A stretch of 64,000 nt of DNA from Edolisoma coerulescens (GCA_013397115.1 VWZW01000509.1:939186-1003185); one strand, 5' to 3'. Positions 12,000-26,065 are shown, numbered from the stretch's first letter. Translations and numbers: made by a program. The notes: generated by a model from the letters alone, not told the origin.

Positions 12000-12224
12000 T
12001 CACACAGTTACAGGAAATCCTAGCACTGCTTCATGTTAAATATTGGTATGAGTTCTGAGAGTTGCCCACCTCTGCAATCATATTCCATGCCTGGGTATGT
12101 CCAATGAATCCAATGAGACTGCAATACTTTTTAGCTGGTGTTCTTGGAAATGAGTCGGTTTTCTCTTCTATAGGGAAAATACAGGACCTTTGGTTTGTGT
12201 AAATTGTGCCAAATGAGTGAGATG

Positions 12225-12680
12225 TAGACCTGCTGGAGTGAGTCCAGAGGAGGGCTACAAAAACTTTTGGAGCACCTCTCCGATGAGGAATGTCTGAAAG
12301 AGCTCTGGTTGTTCAGCCTGGAGAAGAGAAGCCTCTGGAGAGACCTTTTTGAGGTCTTCCAGTACTTAAAGGGGAGCTATAAAAAACATGAGGACAGACT
12401 TTCCAGCAGAGCCTGGATAGGACAAGGAGTGATGGTTTTAAACTAAAAGAGAGTTGATTTAGGTTTGATATTAGGAAGAATTTTTTACAGTGAGGGTGGT
12501 GAAACGCTGTAACAGGCTGCCCAGAGAGGTAATGGATGACACATCCCTGGAAACACTCAAGGCCAGGTTGCTCTGAGAAATGTGGTCCAGTTGAAAATGT
12601 CCCTGCTCGTTGCAGGGCGAGTGGACTGGCTGAGCTTTAAAGGTCCCTTCCAACCCAACCCATTCTGTGGTTCTGTGACA
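12225..12680 (+). mobile_element. CR1 LINE 3' end, about 455 bp
   Basis: This is one of the longest CR1 copies here. It has gtccagaggagggctacaaa, gttgttcagcctggagaaga, the ggacaaggag and taggaagaat blocks, and ggtcccttccaacccaaccc followed by the cattctgtggttctgtga tail. Typical avian CR1 layout, moderately diverged. It lies about 720 bp upstream of MAOA exon 1. Confidence 0.95.
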
Positions 12681-15600
12681 GCAGTGACTGAATGCAGAAA
12701 CATCTACAGATCACTAAGCCACGGCGCGAGAGACAGAATAATGGATCTTCTTCACGGGTAAGAGCAGGTACTTTACAAAGTGTAAGTGTGGAGCTGGGTA
12801 AGTGTGTTGCAATAGCTGCAGACACAGCAGTGCCAGACACTGTAGCAAGGCAGAACAACAGATCCCTGCTGCTCTGGGAGATCATCTGCTGACACAGAAG
12901 CTCATAATCACTGGGACTTCTGCTGCTCCATGCCAGGGCAAAGGGAGCAAAACGGGAACAGACCGAGGCTGTGAGAGTGGTATGGATTCTGAAACAGAAA
13001 ACCCAATGTACCAACACCCGCTCTGTGCTTAACAGGGAAAAAAAGTCTTTGTTTCTCGAGGGAGATAAGGACACCCACTCCCACAGCTCTGCAGGCTCCA
13101 GTGGGCAGGTCACAGGCAATCTGACTAATAAGAAGCTTCACGCAGGGGCACCTCCCTCATAATTCAGAGGCCAAGTTTGGAGGAAAGCAACAAAAACATC
13201 CTTTGTGATAAGAGCAGGAAACTTGTGTGCATCTAGATAACTTGCTGATAGACAAGCCTGCCAACAAATCTCCAGTGCTAAAAGGAGCGTAACAGTCTTG
13301 TTAAAGAGCAGTGGAGACTGAAGTGGTTCTACCTAGACCAGCTCTAACGATCAGAGACGATATCAAAGTGTGAATTGTACAAATTGTCGGCTCAACCCTT
13401 GTAGTAAAGACTGAAAAATTTCCTGAGGGGTTACCAAGGGTCACCTTGGGCTTTGAGAGATTCCAGAAGTAGCAATGCCTGTCAGGGCTGTGGGGCTGCT
13501 TAGTTCTTGGCATCTGTAGGATACAATAAGAGACCTCAGAATAATCCTCTCTCAACTCAGGCTTGCAGACATCCAGGATTTGGGGAAAAAAAACAACCCT
13601 GAAGCCTTGCTTGACAGCAACAGGATAAACCCAATGGAATTGCTGAAAATGCAAGAAGTAGAGAAGGAAGAAGGTGATGCATCATATTGAGAATGATCCT
13701 CCTCTTCTAAATGGGATGACCACGTTTTCAAAAAGAGATTTGAAACCTGTCAGAAATCAACAGAAAATAACGGAGTGCCAAAGCTTACAGTAAAGGAAAT
13801 CCCAAGCAGATAAAATTTTATTTGGAAATAAATCAATTGTTGCTCAGAACAGAGAGCTGAATAATAAGGAAATGCTCTCCAGTGGGCCCTATTTGTTATG
13901 CAGTATAAAAAACCAAGGGAACAACACTGAAGGATGAATATAGGGAGCTTCTGTTGCTGAAACCATTTCCTAGCAATCTCTCTAGTTGATTTATGTCTGC
14001 TTCAGTGAATGATTTGCAGCAATAATTTGCTGAGCCTGCAGAATGTGCATGATCATAAATATGAAGGTGTAGAAAGTCACAGAACAGACTTTCAAATTTG
14101 CCAAGAAAAAAACCACTGAAAGTTGCTGAGAAATACAGTGGAATATCATGAGCAAAGCTTTCACTTGAGATCATATCTGTGTCAGCAACAACAGAAATTG
14201 TTGGGTAGCCCCAAGAATGGGCAAAAATGGATCAATTTTTTGATCAAAGAAGAAAATCAATGAAGAAATCAATGAAGAAAAGTATCCAAAGGTAAGTGGC
14301 ATCACCAACCTTATTGTGGGGAAGCTGAACTTCCCAGGTCATGTCATCAGGAGTCACAGTTAAGTGTTATTTCATGTCTGCTCAACACCCCAAATGATGA
14401 GTAAAATCAGTCTTAATCATTGCAAAAGACACAGATGTTTTGCATTCCTTCCTGATTTCACCGTTACTTATTTTGCTGATGCATCCAAAAATTAGAACAT
14501 CAACATAGGGAAAATCCCTAGCATTAAAATAAATTGGTTTTTGTAAAAATAAAATATATTATCTGTTGTACATATATGTATACAGTACAGGTTTTTTAGT
14601 TATTTATTTGTTTTATGAGTGTATTTTGAGAGGTAAATAGAGCCCAAGTGCTGTAAGGGATGAGTGCATTATCCCTAGAAGACTGATTGTCATTATTAAG
14701 GTCATAATTACCACCACTTAGCCACCTCTAAAGTCATGTAATTCTCATATCTTAATGATACCAACAGAGCTCCTCTAAAATACCCTAGAACACGTCATCT
14801 TAAGTGTTACTGTCAGCTGAAATTTTTGCCATTAACTCATCATCTGTGTTGATTAGCACTCTACTCTGCACGCACAAAAATGAGCTTTCCAGGGAGAACC
14901 AGAGCCTTTTGCAAAGCCTAAATCACAAAAATTTGCATACGCACGCATTTTAATTCTGGTAATTACAGGGTTAGCACTCTGGGTTGCATCAAGCTGAAAT
15001 GTGAAAAACTGTGAAAAATAAACTCTCCCAGACATCAGACTCAGCAGTTCTGTTGGGAGCCCATTTGTGGGGCAACAGTGCACACGGTGTGGAGCAACTT
15101 CAGACCTCAGCTGTAGGTGACACTGTATTTTCTAAGAACAGCTTTCTATTTTGGAACAGGCTACCTTAGGCTAAATTTAGCGTCAACGGTTAATTTATAC
15201 TGCTCATGATGTTTATAGATGGTGGTTTTCTTTCCCTTTCCCTTCTCTCCCTGCCCAAGGATTTTATCAGTGATGGAAATCGTAAAATACCATGTAGCAC
15301 GTGGTATTTGGACAATGTTGCACTACATCAGTTGGAAGAAAAAAAAAAGTTCTATAAAATCTTTCAGGCTTTAGAGCATTTTCCTCTGAAACAAATTCCA
15401 AACAAACATTGCCAGATCATTGTCTTCAAGGGTTTTATGCAAGAGGAAGGAGATAAAACACTTATTCCCTAACAGCAAGGAAAGGGGTAACCCAGCCTCC
15501 TGCCCAAAGCAGATCCAGGGCTTGTCTTGTATGAATGCACTGAAGGATGGAAAATCCATAAGCTCTGTGGGCTTCAGGGTCTGAGCACCCTCAGAGTGAA

Positions 15601-16639
15601 CTCTTTTTTCCTCATATTGAGTTGGCATTGCCTGTGGCTCCAGGTTGGGCTTGTTGCCCCTGTTGCATCACAGGGTGCTCGGGGTACTTATGTGTTTTGG
15701 AACTTCTCCTGTTGGAGGCATTTCAAGAAAGATTAAAACCATGACACTGTAGAGTAGGTCTTGAGAGTAAAACATCATCATCCCATGCCCTCACTGAGTC
15801 CCTCAGAGAATATTCCTACAATCCCTTCACTTCTCTCTGGTTCCCCAAACACAGAGTTAATCTGGATCCACTGGAATGGTCCCAGCTGGGGATGCACAAA
15901 CAGATTGTGCAACATGTTGGTAAAAATTAGTTAGAATCAAATTGGTAAACTGTGGATGGCATTGTTGAGTATTAATCTTCATTTTTATAGGCTGGGATGA
16001 ATATTCTTAGTTTTTCAAGATCACTTACTTCCTTAAATGTGGATTCAAAACCACCAGGAAACTATCACCAGTCTGATGTTGCAGAACAGTCTTCACTGGT
16101 ATGAAAAATGGTTTTGTACACAAAAATGGCTGAGGCATATTTATTCATCACTGTTCATTTTTACTGGCACACTTTCAACAGTCCTAGTGATCTCATGCTT
16201 CCTGACCAGCTCTATTTCAGGCACTGTGTTGATCTCTAATCAATGAATAAGCAACTTGAAGCAAATCATCATCGCTCATGGCTATTAGCACTTGGTTAGT
16301 TCATTTTACCTTATAATCACAACAGAAATCTTCTGATACATAAACAGACAATAAAAATTCACTGCCCACCTTCTCCTTGACCTGTGTTTCCCTCTCTCTG
16401 AGTTACTGAGCATCCCACAAACCTCCTGGTGCAGTGCCTGTCCTGAGTGCAAAACAGTGGCAGTGGGACACGGAAGGGGATGAGGGGAGTGGGATGCTCT
16501 GAGCCAGCCCCCAGCACTGGCAGAGCTTCTGCTCTTCAGCCACTGATTGATGCTGGACCTTATCCACTCTCCATCCCCTGCATGGCTCCAATGATTTCAG
16601 TTCCTTCACAGCTCTGGATGCAGAAGGCATCATTCTGTG
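12681..16639. other. Intergenic sequence, no gene seen
   Basis: Unique, mostly AT-rich sequence. Longer frames (for example 12,637-13,119 and 13,301-13,654, both minus) have no family signature or coding-type composition. A short duplication aatcaatgaagaa occurs near 14,255-14,278. Confidence 0.6.
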
Positions 16640-16985
16640 ACTGCTCTGCATTTGAGGGCCTGGAAACTTTAGGCAGGGATATAAATATTGAAAGGGGGGT
16701 GCCATGAAGACAGATCCAGGCTCTTCTTGGTGGTGCCAAGGACAAGAGGCAATGAAGAAAATGATGGCCAGGAAGTTCCACCTGAACATGAGGAAGAATT
16801 TCTTTCCTGTGCAGTGACCGAGCACTGAACAGATTGCCCAGAGATGCTGTGGAGTCTCCCTCACTGGAGATATTCCAGAGCCCTCTGGACACAATCCTGT
16901 GCCATGTGCTCTGGGATGGCCCTGCTGGAGCAGGGAGGTTGGATCAGACTCCCTTCCAACGTGACCCATTCTGTGTTTCTGCAGT
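16640..16985 (+). mobile_element. CR1 LINE 3' end
   Basis: Shows the CR1 order: gcagggatataaatattgaa, cagatccaggctcttcttgg, gaacatgaggaagaatttct, gatattccagagccctctgg, and the end cattctgtgtttctg. It belongs to the subfamily with 'ggaagttccacctgaacatg', as does the copy at 53.5 kb. Confidence 0.93.
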
Positions 16986-19900
16986 GGGGAAAACAGGCAA
17001 CTGCATGCAAGGAGTTTTCCTAAAGCCATGAAGAAAAGGTCAACTACTATGACTTTAATGTCCCTAGGTAAATCTACTAGAATTATTTAAAACAGTAATT
17101 CAAATTTCAAAGTGCTCCTTTGAACCTGGGAACAGCAAATCAAAATACAAGCTGGAGACTTGTTCCCTCAAGAGCAATGCTCTCAGCTACATGCAGTGAA
17201 ACTTTCTGTTCCCCCAGAGAAACCTGTTATGTACTCACTGGATAAAGTTTCACTGCCTCAAGATGCCAAAAGACAATTTGACTTTACAGAAAAGTGGAAT
17301 AAAATTTTAAGTACTTTTTAGCCACCAAAGAATTAGGTAAATATTTTCTTTCTTTGCTAGGACACCATCAATAATTTCATTTTGCAAAATAATTCCAGCT
17401 CTTTATTTCATTAGGTAATACAACATACTTTGGCATGTGGGGTACAAAAATTCAGAAGATAGTTTGAGAAGGAAGCTGAATTATGTCATTCAAATTTTTA
17501 AAGTAACTTCTCTGCATAGTTGTGCAGTCTGACTAAAACACTTGTTGATCTTTTAACAGCATCAGACACTCCTATTTGTATGTCTCAGAATTGTCAAAGA
17601 CTTTTAAATGAAAATGATTTTTTCAATTATCTTAAAAATTTGAGGATCCTACAGATGAGCACTAGGCAGGCTTCATCAGTGGGTGAAATACAGCACAAAC
17701 CTCCAGGTACCAGAAGCCAGATGTGCCCAGGCAGGTCTCACACAGAGAAGGGGCTGTTTGGTTCAGAGTGAGGAGAGTTTGCTTCCTGGTGCTAGAAGAC
17801 ACGAACACAATGCTCCAGGAGGAAGCAGGTGAAGTGCAATAAACCCATTTTTTCTCCAGACTCAGCCTTCTCCCACACACAGCCTCTCTGAAAGAAAACA
17901 ATGGTTTTTAGATGTCTGTACAATTTCAGAGCTAGTCAAGTTCCATTACAGTGGCACCAACAGATTTCCGACCACCTCCTGATGAACATCTTCTGAAGGC
18001 AAAATGATCACAAAATGTAATTGTTGCCTTTAAAAATGCACAATCCCCCTGTGTGGGAGTGGGGCTCTTCTACAGAAGATGTGAAAGAAACATAGCTGCA
18101 GATACATCTCCTGCTAATAAAATAAATAGAGGTAAGTCAAGTTAAAGTTAGCATGTGTGAATAAAAAGATGATGCTGGTAACTTGTTTTTAATCTCTTTA
18201 GTTCTCTATTTTTTGTCTCTAATTATGTGCATTAGTTCAAATGCCAGTGTCAAGATAGACATGAAGTCTTTCCCTTTCTCTCTAATTTATCTTCATGACT
18301 CATTTGCCTTCAAACAGAGTTTGTTGTAATAGCTATGGGATAAAATATATGCACTGACTGCAGTAATAAGGATTTTAAAAAATATATATGTGTCTGTATT
18401 TGCTTTCAAATAAAATAAATGTTTTCAACAAGGTTAAGTTAAATAAATCCTTCATGAACTTTAGTTTGACTGACACTTTCAGCTCCAATAGAAGCTCCAA
18501 TATGAAGTCACTAGGGGAGACACTGCAAGGGAGGTCTAGAAGAAGGGCTCCAGGCACTCCTCAAACCTCTGGAGCTCCTTCATCCCATCCTGATGGGGAG
18601 AGACCTTGCTGGGCAGCACACGTGGTGCTTTCAATGCTGCACAAATAGCTGCCAGCAGATGCCTGCAAGATTTTTGTCCAAGAGTCATGTAGAGACCCCA
18701 AGAAGAGGTGTAGGTGACAGCAAGGAGCAGCCATGGCAGAGCTGCCTGAGCTCTGGAAATGGGGAGAAATTTCTGTGCCTTCTCTCCTGGACTCAGCCCC
18801 TCAGGAAGGTTGGGTTTAACACTCAACCTGCACATTTCATATCTCTGACTGTCCTTATGGTGCTTCTGAGGGCATATTAAATTGACTTAATTCCATTCTT
18901 AGTTTAGCAGCTCCTGTTGATTTGCCCAGGCTCCCTTTCCAGGTTTTAGACACCATACAAATGCAAGCACCCTCTGACCTTTGGAGGGGAAGGGTTGGAA
19001 TTGCACAACGTGTGACCCAGCCAGTGAATAGGACTTTGTGTGAAGACCTGAACTTTGCTCATGTTGTTCAAAGCACTTGAAGCAGATTTATACTGTGCAG
19101 TGCCATTGCTGCTATCAAGTTTTCTCCGTGCCCTTCGCCACCACTGTCAGATAATTTTTATGCATCAGGTTTTAAAATGAACTTTCATTGGTATTAACTA
19201 AATGTCCCTTTAATTACCAGCTCCATAAAAGAGTGGTCTGTATATAGCTCATGGATTGCTGGTATCATTTGGGGTTAGATAAAAGCCTGTGTAAGAGATA
19301 ACAACAACCTGAACATGGTACTACCTTTGGAGAACAAGGATTTGTTATAGATCACAAGGCCTGGCTGCAGCTTGAACAGGATTTCAGAAGCAGAACTGCC
19401 ATTATAGGAATAAGGGGGAGATGAGTGGAGATCATTAGTGAAGACATTGAAATAGCAAAGAAGATTTGATCTGGGAGAGCGAAAAAGCCTGGTAGAAACA
19501 CCAGCAGGAATAAATAATCCACTTACAGCCATCAAACTCCAGCCAATAACAACAACAAAAAAAAAAATCAAAAAGCTTTGCTGTAACTGAATCAGAGAAA
19601 TGCCTTCTCATGCCCTCTCACTGTCTCGGGTAAAATAACATTGGGAATCTACAGAAAGCATCTAAAAAGAAATAAAGGTTGTTCTCCACTGCAAATCCTG
19701 CCCAGGATGCAGTGAGCTGAAGCCGTGAGCACAGTTCCATCTCTCTCCTAGATAATTGACCACTGAGAACCTAAAACCCTCAGCACTCCTGAGAAGCAAA
19801 TTTAGTGCAGGGGTTTGGGAGCTGAACAACCCTTTCTGCCAGCCCTCCTCTCCCTCTGCTGTGACCCCAGCCCCAGGCTCCACCAGGTAGAATCAGTCAC

Positions 19901-22699
19901 ACAGACACAATTCCCTACCCCTGTCAGGTGGATGAGCTAAGAAGGACAAAAGAGCCATATCCAAGGTGCCATTTCTTCTTTTCTTTAAAGTCCTTCACTG
20001 GAAGTTACCCCGTAGATGCAGCACATTTTTGAGTGTGACCCAAGGAATCACATTCTTGCAGTAAGTTAATAATGTTAATTACCTGTTTTTCTTTTTGAGA
20101 ACCCAAATAGAGGGTCTCAGATCCCAACATCATGCTCATTCCTAAAACTGACTTAGAGGGAAGTGCATCCTTTTTCATCACACAATCACTCAAATTTGGA
20201 TGATCAATTATTAGAAATTCGCCAGAGCAATGCATCGGCACATTTTGTAATTAAGAACTGTTAATAAATTGGTTAAAGTTAAATTCATGAGGATTGTTAG
20301 TAACTTCACTGACCTCTGGTGTAATTACACTGTCTCAGCAGTATTTATGATAGTGACTATTGCTTATCTGGTGATATCAAACATTCTCCAGAATAATATT
20401 GATTACTCCTGCTTCATGCAACTTGGTAACATATGAAACTTTTTGACTGCTTCAGAGAAAAAATGTCTTAATCTGGACCTAGATTTAAAAAACCCCTCAA
20501 ACCGAAAATAATCTCTGATCAAGTCTATCAACATGCTTGCTCTAAAAGAAAAAATAACTGAGTGCACCCTGGGATGAAATCCATCAACACCACCTTTTGC
20601 AGTTTCTCAGAGCTCTGTTTAGCAGTAGTCACCACCAGCTTAATGAAAAAATTCCATCCAGTCCCAGAAGGCAAATGGAAATCCCTGCCTACACATACTT
20701 TCTTGATTAATAAACGTGGATGCAGCGTTCACCTGCACAGAGCAGGCAGGGTGAGTCTGCAGGGCCTCACAGGGTTATCCACGGGCAGAGCAAAGCAATC
20801 ACAGCTCAATCTGTAGTGCCAGGGCAGCAGAGAGGGAGGACAGGGGAGCTGCTCTCAAACTGAGCTGCCTGCTCTCTGAAACAGTGATTTATCTCCAGCC
20901 AAAATGCCCGGCACAGAGGTGATATTTGCAGCAGAGGGAGGCAGCTGTGTTTGTGTGCTGCCTTTGGCACACGCTCCAGGACAGGGCAGCACTTCTGTGC
21001 CAGCACAGGTGCCCGGACAGGGTGGCAATGTCCTCGCTGTCACCAGCCCGTGAAGCTGCTTGCTCCTCCACAGAGCTGGGAGCGTGGCAAGCAGCAGCAG
21101 GCAGGTTTGCAGTACCTTGTGCTCCTGAGTCACCAGCAAAAGACATTGCCTGTCGTCTCTCCTCTCAATGAGGCATTTAAGAGACAGGGCGGTCGGTGCC
21201 ACTTTCCGAATATTTTTGAGGTATTTCTGGAGGAACTGTAAAAGTGGTTTTCATTCCTGTGAGCAGTGTTATGAGCCACAGGTGTCATTATGAGTTCAAA
21301 CCCTCCTCCTACACCTGTGAGAAGAGGACTGAGGGAGAAAACACACCTGGGAGGGTACATTTACTTTGTGCTGGCAGGACCGAAGCCACCTGATGCCAGT
21401 CTGGACAGGCACGGCTCCATCAGCAGTGTCCACCAGGGCTACTTCTCCCCAGGAAAGCCCTCTGCCCTCCAGTCTGGGCAGCCAGTGCCAGGGAGGCAGC
21501 AGGGACAGGGGACAGCATTGTCAGTCCAGGGTGACAATTCCCACCCCAGGGTTTGGGAGTGGAGGCATCTGGCTGAGAGGAGTGATTCACAGCACCTTCT
21601 TGTGTGTCTGCAATGCATTAAAAAGGGGCTGGAAGAAAACAGTGTCGTTAAAAGCTGATTTCTGCCCCTCCTGAGGAAGCTTGTGACTTCCTCACCTGCT
21701 GCAGAGTCTCAGGGCTGCAGCACAGGCTTAAGTGCTCAGCCAAGACACAAGGTGAAAGCACCATCAACAAGAACTCTTCACTGTGGATCTCACTTCACAT
21801 TTTTCTGCACTCTAATTTCCCTTTCTGGACTTTTCCTCTACATGACAGACCCCCCTGAGGCAAGTTCCTGCAGCTTCCCCAGCCTCTAGTAATTGAGGGT
21901 GTTTGCCTTGCCTAGTGCAATGCCTCAGTGTAAAGATAATTTCTGTGTATCACCTGTACAGCACTTAAGTAAGCAAATATATTACGTGGTGCTCTTTGGA
22001 TTTTGACTTCTGGCAGGTTTGGATTTTACTACCTTGAATCTCATAGAGCTATCAGAAGGAACCTACAGCAATAATCAATTCACTGTGTTTGCTCTCCAGT
22101 GTGAAAGTACGCTCTCTGAGCTCTGGGAGCCTGCTGTATGTGAGGTTTCATATCTGCCTGAACCTTTTACCTGCAGGAGGTTTTGTGTTTGCAGGCGTGG
22201 AAGTTTACACAGTGGTGAATCATGGAGTCCTTTGAAAGGAGAATTTTACCTCCTCTGCAATTTGACTGGCTTTCAGATATATTTCTAAAGAAACAGTAAC
22301 TAGATATAACTTTCATCCTGTGAAAACATTTGTGTTGAGGGAATAACTACCAACAGGAGACTCCTGGAAAGGGAATGAATAAACAAAGGTACAATAAAGT
22401 ATTAGGTATACAATTCCTGTGTATTTGTGGGCTAGGACGTGGGTAATAGTGTGAACCACTCCCAGAACACTTTGTTATATGTTTTTCTATGTTTTTTCTA
22501 TGCCTATTTAAACCACCAGCTTGTGACACATGCTCGTTTTAATTTTAATAGTTCCTCTTTTCCAGTCTATGTTTGCCATCTCCTCAGACTCCTTGTATGT
22601 CTGAGGTGTGCTGATCACATTCAGATCTCTTAGTGACTAACCAGATGATGATGCCTTGGGTTTTAACTTTTATATTCTTCAAATCCTGTATTGCCTAGC
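16986..22699. other. Intergenic sequence, no gene seen
   Basis: Mixed AT-rich and moderately GC-rich unique sequence. Frames at 20.85-21.66 kb are in GC-richer DNA but are open on both strands and in several frames, the mark of chance. An AT-rich block at 20.06-20.42 kb is a possible conserved element. Confidence 0.6.
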
Positions 22700-23085
22700 T
22701 GTAACTTCGAATTCTCTTGTAGCCTGTTAACTTCTGTTCTCTCATGCTAAGATAGACATAACAAAACCTCTCTAGGTTTGCTCCAAGGACACCCAGACTG
22801 TCCTAGGCCCAACAGGTGTAAACTAGGGCCTCTAGAGAGGTGGAGAAATTGTAGAAATTACATCAATAGCTAAAGTTTTTATTGGCAAATTTATGCTGAT
22901 ATGCAAATGAACCAAACCTATAAAAGTGTGAAGAACTCGTGACTCGTTGTCCATCTTGGGGTCCTTTTTGGGTGTAGCCTTTGGCTCCCCAGGGTGTACC
23001 TTTGAAGGCCTTTCAAATAAATCCTGCCTTTATTCCCTTATTCTGCCTAGTCGCTGTTTCTAGGTGGCCACTTTATGCATCAATG
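22700..23085 (+). mobile_element. Probable solo LTR of an avian ERV
   Basis: The region has a complete promoter and polyadenylation layout with no gene beside it: inverted CCAAT (22,881-22,885), octamer ATGCAAAT (22,901-22,908), TATAAAA (22,919-22,925), and AATAAA (23,016-23,021) about 95 bp downstream, followed by a T/C-rich end. A 10-bp inverted repeat (22,766-22,775 with 22,832-22,841) lies in the U3-like part. The ends are uncertain; I could not identify a target-site duplication. No retroviral coding sequence flanks it. Confidence 0.6.
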
Positions 23086-25727
23086 GGAAATAATCCCATT
23101 TATTGAATATTCTTCTATCAGGAGTATGCTAGATGTTTTTATCTTATTTTTCACAGAAGAAAAATATCTGTTCACGTGCTATGCCACGTAATTTAGATAC
23201 TTATGGAGTAAAACATATTGATTATCTGCATGTTTTTGTCTTTGCTTGTGAGGGTTTTTGTTTGTTGGTTTTTTACATGGGCTTTCCCTCTGCTGGAAAA
23301 AAAAGGCCAGTCTAGCAGCCAAGGGCAAGCAAAAGAGGTTGCAGGCAAATGTGACAGAGCTGTTCCTTTCTAACAGAGCAGGTGCTGACCCACAGGATGT
23401 GCTGACTGCTGGGCTCCTCCTCTCCAAGCCTGGAGAAAAAGCTGGATCTCCTGCTTGCGTGGCTTTAGTGTAAGCACCCGGGTGGACTGAACAGTTTCAA
23501 GCCTCCTGTACATGAAAAGACATTACTAATTTATTTCTAGGACACCCATAACCAAAAGAACCTCTTATTGTCAGCCAAGTAAGGAGGGAGTGGCTCTGAG
23601 CACAGTGCAGCTCTCCTGATTCATCTAATGAGAAGACATTTAGGTTGTCAGCACAGCTCAGGGAGGGGGGTGTATTTCACAGGCATAATTTATTCTGCTT
23701 AAATTGCGTTTAGAGGTGAATGTGTGACAGTGGCAGGCAACACAAATACACAAAAAACCACAGAAAAAGTAAAATCTTTGCTTTGGAGAAAACTGTAACT
23801 GGAAAGGAAATGACATGGAGCAGATGAGTTCCTGCACAGCACGCAGGGATGCTGTCCCCAGGTTCACTGCAGAATGTAGAATTATGAGATGCATGAGCAC
23901 AAGAGACAGGATCAGGACTCCTACTTATGTTTTTATGCACTTCAGTGCTTCTTTGGCGTAGCCAAGGCTTGCAAAGGGAATTGTTGAGATCCCAAGAGAC
24001 AAATTTCCCATCCTATCATCCCCAAGACAGATGTGCTGACTGTATTTGTGTCCTCTGGGAAATTTCCTCCTGAGCCCGTCACTAAGTTTGTCTAAACGAA
24101 AAAAGATCATCTGGATTTCAGTTTGAGACATGTGGACAGCTCAGGTAACAATCCAGCTTTCATGCTTCTTGTTTGACCTGAATTTTGATGGTTGCCATCA
24201 ACCTGCTAAAACTGCAGCACAAAATCTTTCAGGCAGGAGTGTGCGCAGTGAGCTCTTGACAGTGATGACTGCAGCCAAAATCTCCTTCTCGTTCCCAGAT
24301 CCTTTAACAAAGGAATTGTGTGCATGTAATTTATTGTTTTTTTAATTCATACACGTGTACACACATGAGCACATGGAATCCTTAAGGCTCAAGCACACCG
24401 CAGCCTCTGCTCATCAGGAATTTGGAATAAACACAGTTCACGTGCTAAGGCTACTGCCACAATCCATTACCCCAGAAGCTGGCAAAGCCTTTAAAATGAA
24501 AATGCTTTCTCCTTCAGGAAAGGAGAAACCTATTAAAAATAAACCAATGCATTAACAAACAGAATATTTAGGAAGTTCACAAATGTATTTTCTGACTACC
24601 TGGCAGCAATCCATTCCAGAAGGCAGCAGGTATTTTTAAGCAACTGTGAAAGAAATAGAAAAAAAAGGAGTGAGGAAGTTTTCTGTTGTATAGGACTGTA
24701 GCTATGGTGGCATAAACATAGAAAACCTCAAAATCCTGGAGTACCTGTTAAGCATTAACTGATGACTTAATTTCCTGAAAGTAATTTCTGAATTTTATTA
24801 ATTTTTTTAGCAGTTGATGTACTTTTTTTAGTACAGATAATGTAGCAGTTAGCTGAACTTCTTTTTTTATTTCTTTCCATGAATAGCAGGTAGGTGCCTG
24901 CAACACCTACCGCAAAAGCAGACAGGCAAGAAAAAAACCCCAGTTTTCCTAAACCTTTCAGGTTTCTGAAGATTGCATGGGATAGGCAGGGCTAAAATCT
25001 AATTATGGAGTTGGTTATTCAAAACTAATTTAAAGGATGCAGTGCTTTTTAATTCAAAACTAATTTAAAGGGCAGCACGGTTTCTTGTGTTTGCAGCTTG
25101 GCAAACACAGGTCACGGCACAGGGCTGATCCTGTGAGAGGGACAGGCCTGATTTGGGGACAGCCCGTGGTCACTGCCGTGCCCTCCAGCAGCTGCTGCAG
25201 AAGCAGATGTGCAGCTCTGGCGGGGGTGAAACGCTGCAGGTGAATCCTCTCAAACTGACACAAAGCCAGGCTTTATGACAATTTCAGCCTTTGATAAAGG
25301 CCGTAGTTCTCCCTCATTACTTTGCATTTTCACGCGTCTCTGGACACAGTCCATCTGATTAGGATGGGATGCAAAAACTGAGATACTACGAGTGTTGGAG
25401 TGAGAGCTCCTCTGGACCCAGGCCCAGGGGAAAGCCAAAGCACAGGGGTTGAATTAAAACCTTTGGATAAGCTGAGATATATGAAGTCACACCAAAGTGA
25501 AATAGAAATACAGATTTTTAACTTTTAGTAGAAATATATGCTAAGTGCTTTAAACATTGAAAAGCTGCAGCAAAAGAGACCTTAAGCACAGTTCTTACTG
25601 CAGCAATGTTACCCTTTCACAGAATTTCTTTACTCTAGACAAAACATAGATGGAACTATACTGTTCACATTTTTTAGATAGAGTGTTCACATAAACAATA
25701 AGAGCTGATAGAAATTATAAACACAAA
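23086..25727. other. Intergenic sequence, no gene seen
   Basis: Unique sequence with no exon-like segment. The 35-bp-period duplication at 25.0 kb is the only structured feature. Confidence 0.6.
25017..25071. repeat. 20-bp direct repeat, 35-bp period
   Basis: attcaaaactaatttaaagg occurs identically at 25,017-25,036 and 25,052-25,071, which suggests a recent local duplication. Confidence 0.9.
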
Positions 25728-26065
25728 TTTGTGTAACACCTATGTAATACTTGTGTAAGATCTATGACTATTAGAATTAGACCAGGATAGGTTGAAAAAA
25801 GAAAAACTAGAATCGTGTGTTAATCTTATTGGCCAATTAAAAAATATAATCTATATTTCTGTAAGTTTAGTGTAGAAGAAGAAAAGAAGAAGAAACTGTT
25901 TTTTGCTTGCTGTTTTGCCTCCTGCTACTGCTCCTGCTTGGCTTTATCATGTATTCCACTTCGAACTAAACCTTCAGAAAACTAAGAGACTGTGGAATAA
26001 AGAAGTTTAGCAGGACAGCAGCCTCCTCTGCTCTTTCACCCTCGGCCTAAAAGGGAGGGTGTCCC
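25728..26065 (+). mobile_element. Probable solo LTR of an avian ERV
   Basis: An AT-rich U3-like start (tgtaacacctatgtaatact) leads to a TTGGCCAAT element (25,829-25,837), a TATA-like AT run, a GAAGAA-rich tract (25,874-25,898), and AATAAA at 25,996-26,001 followed by a C/T-rich end. This matches the general layout of passerine ERV LTRs. Boundaries are approximate and no target duplication was found. Confidence 0.5.

Noticed and set aside
16403..17029. 208-codon open frame on the minus strand
   Set aside because: Its N-terminal half is antisense CR1 and the rest has no family signature.
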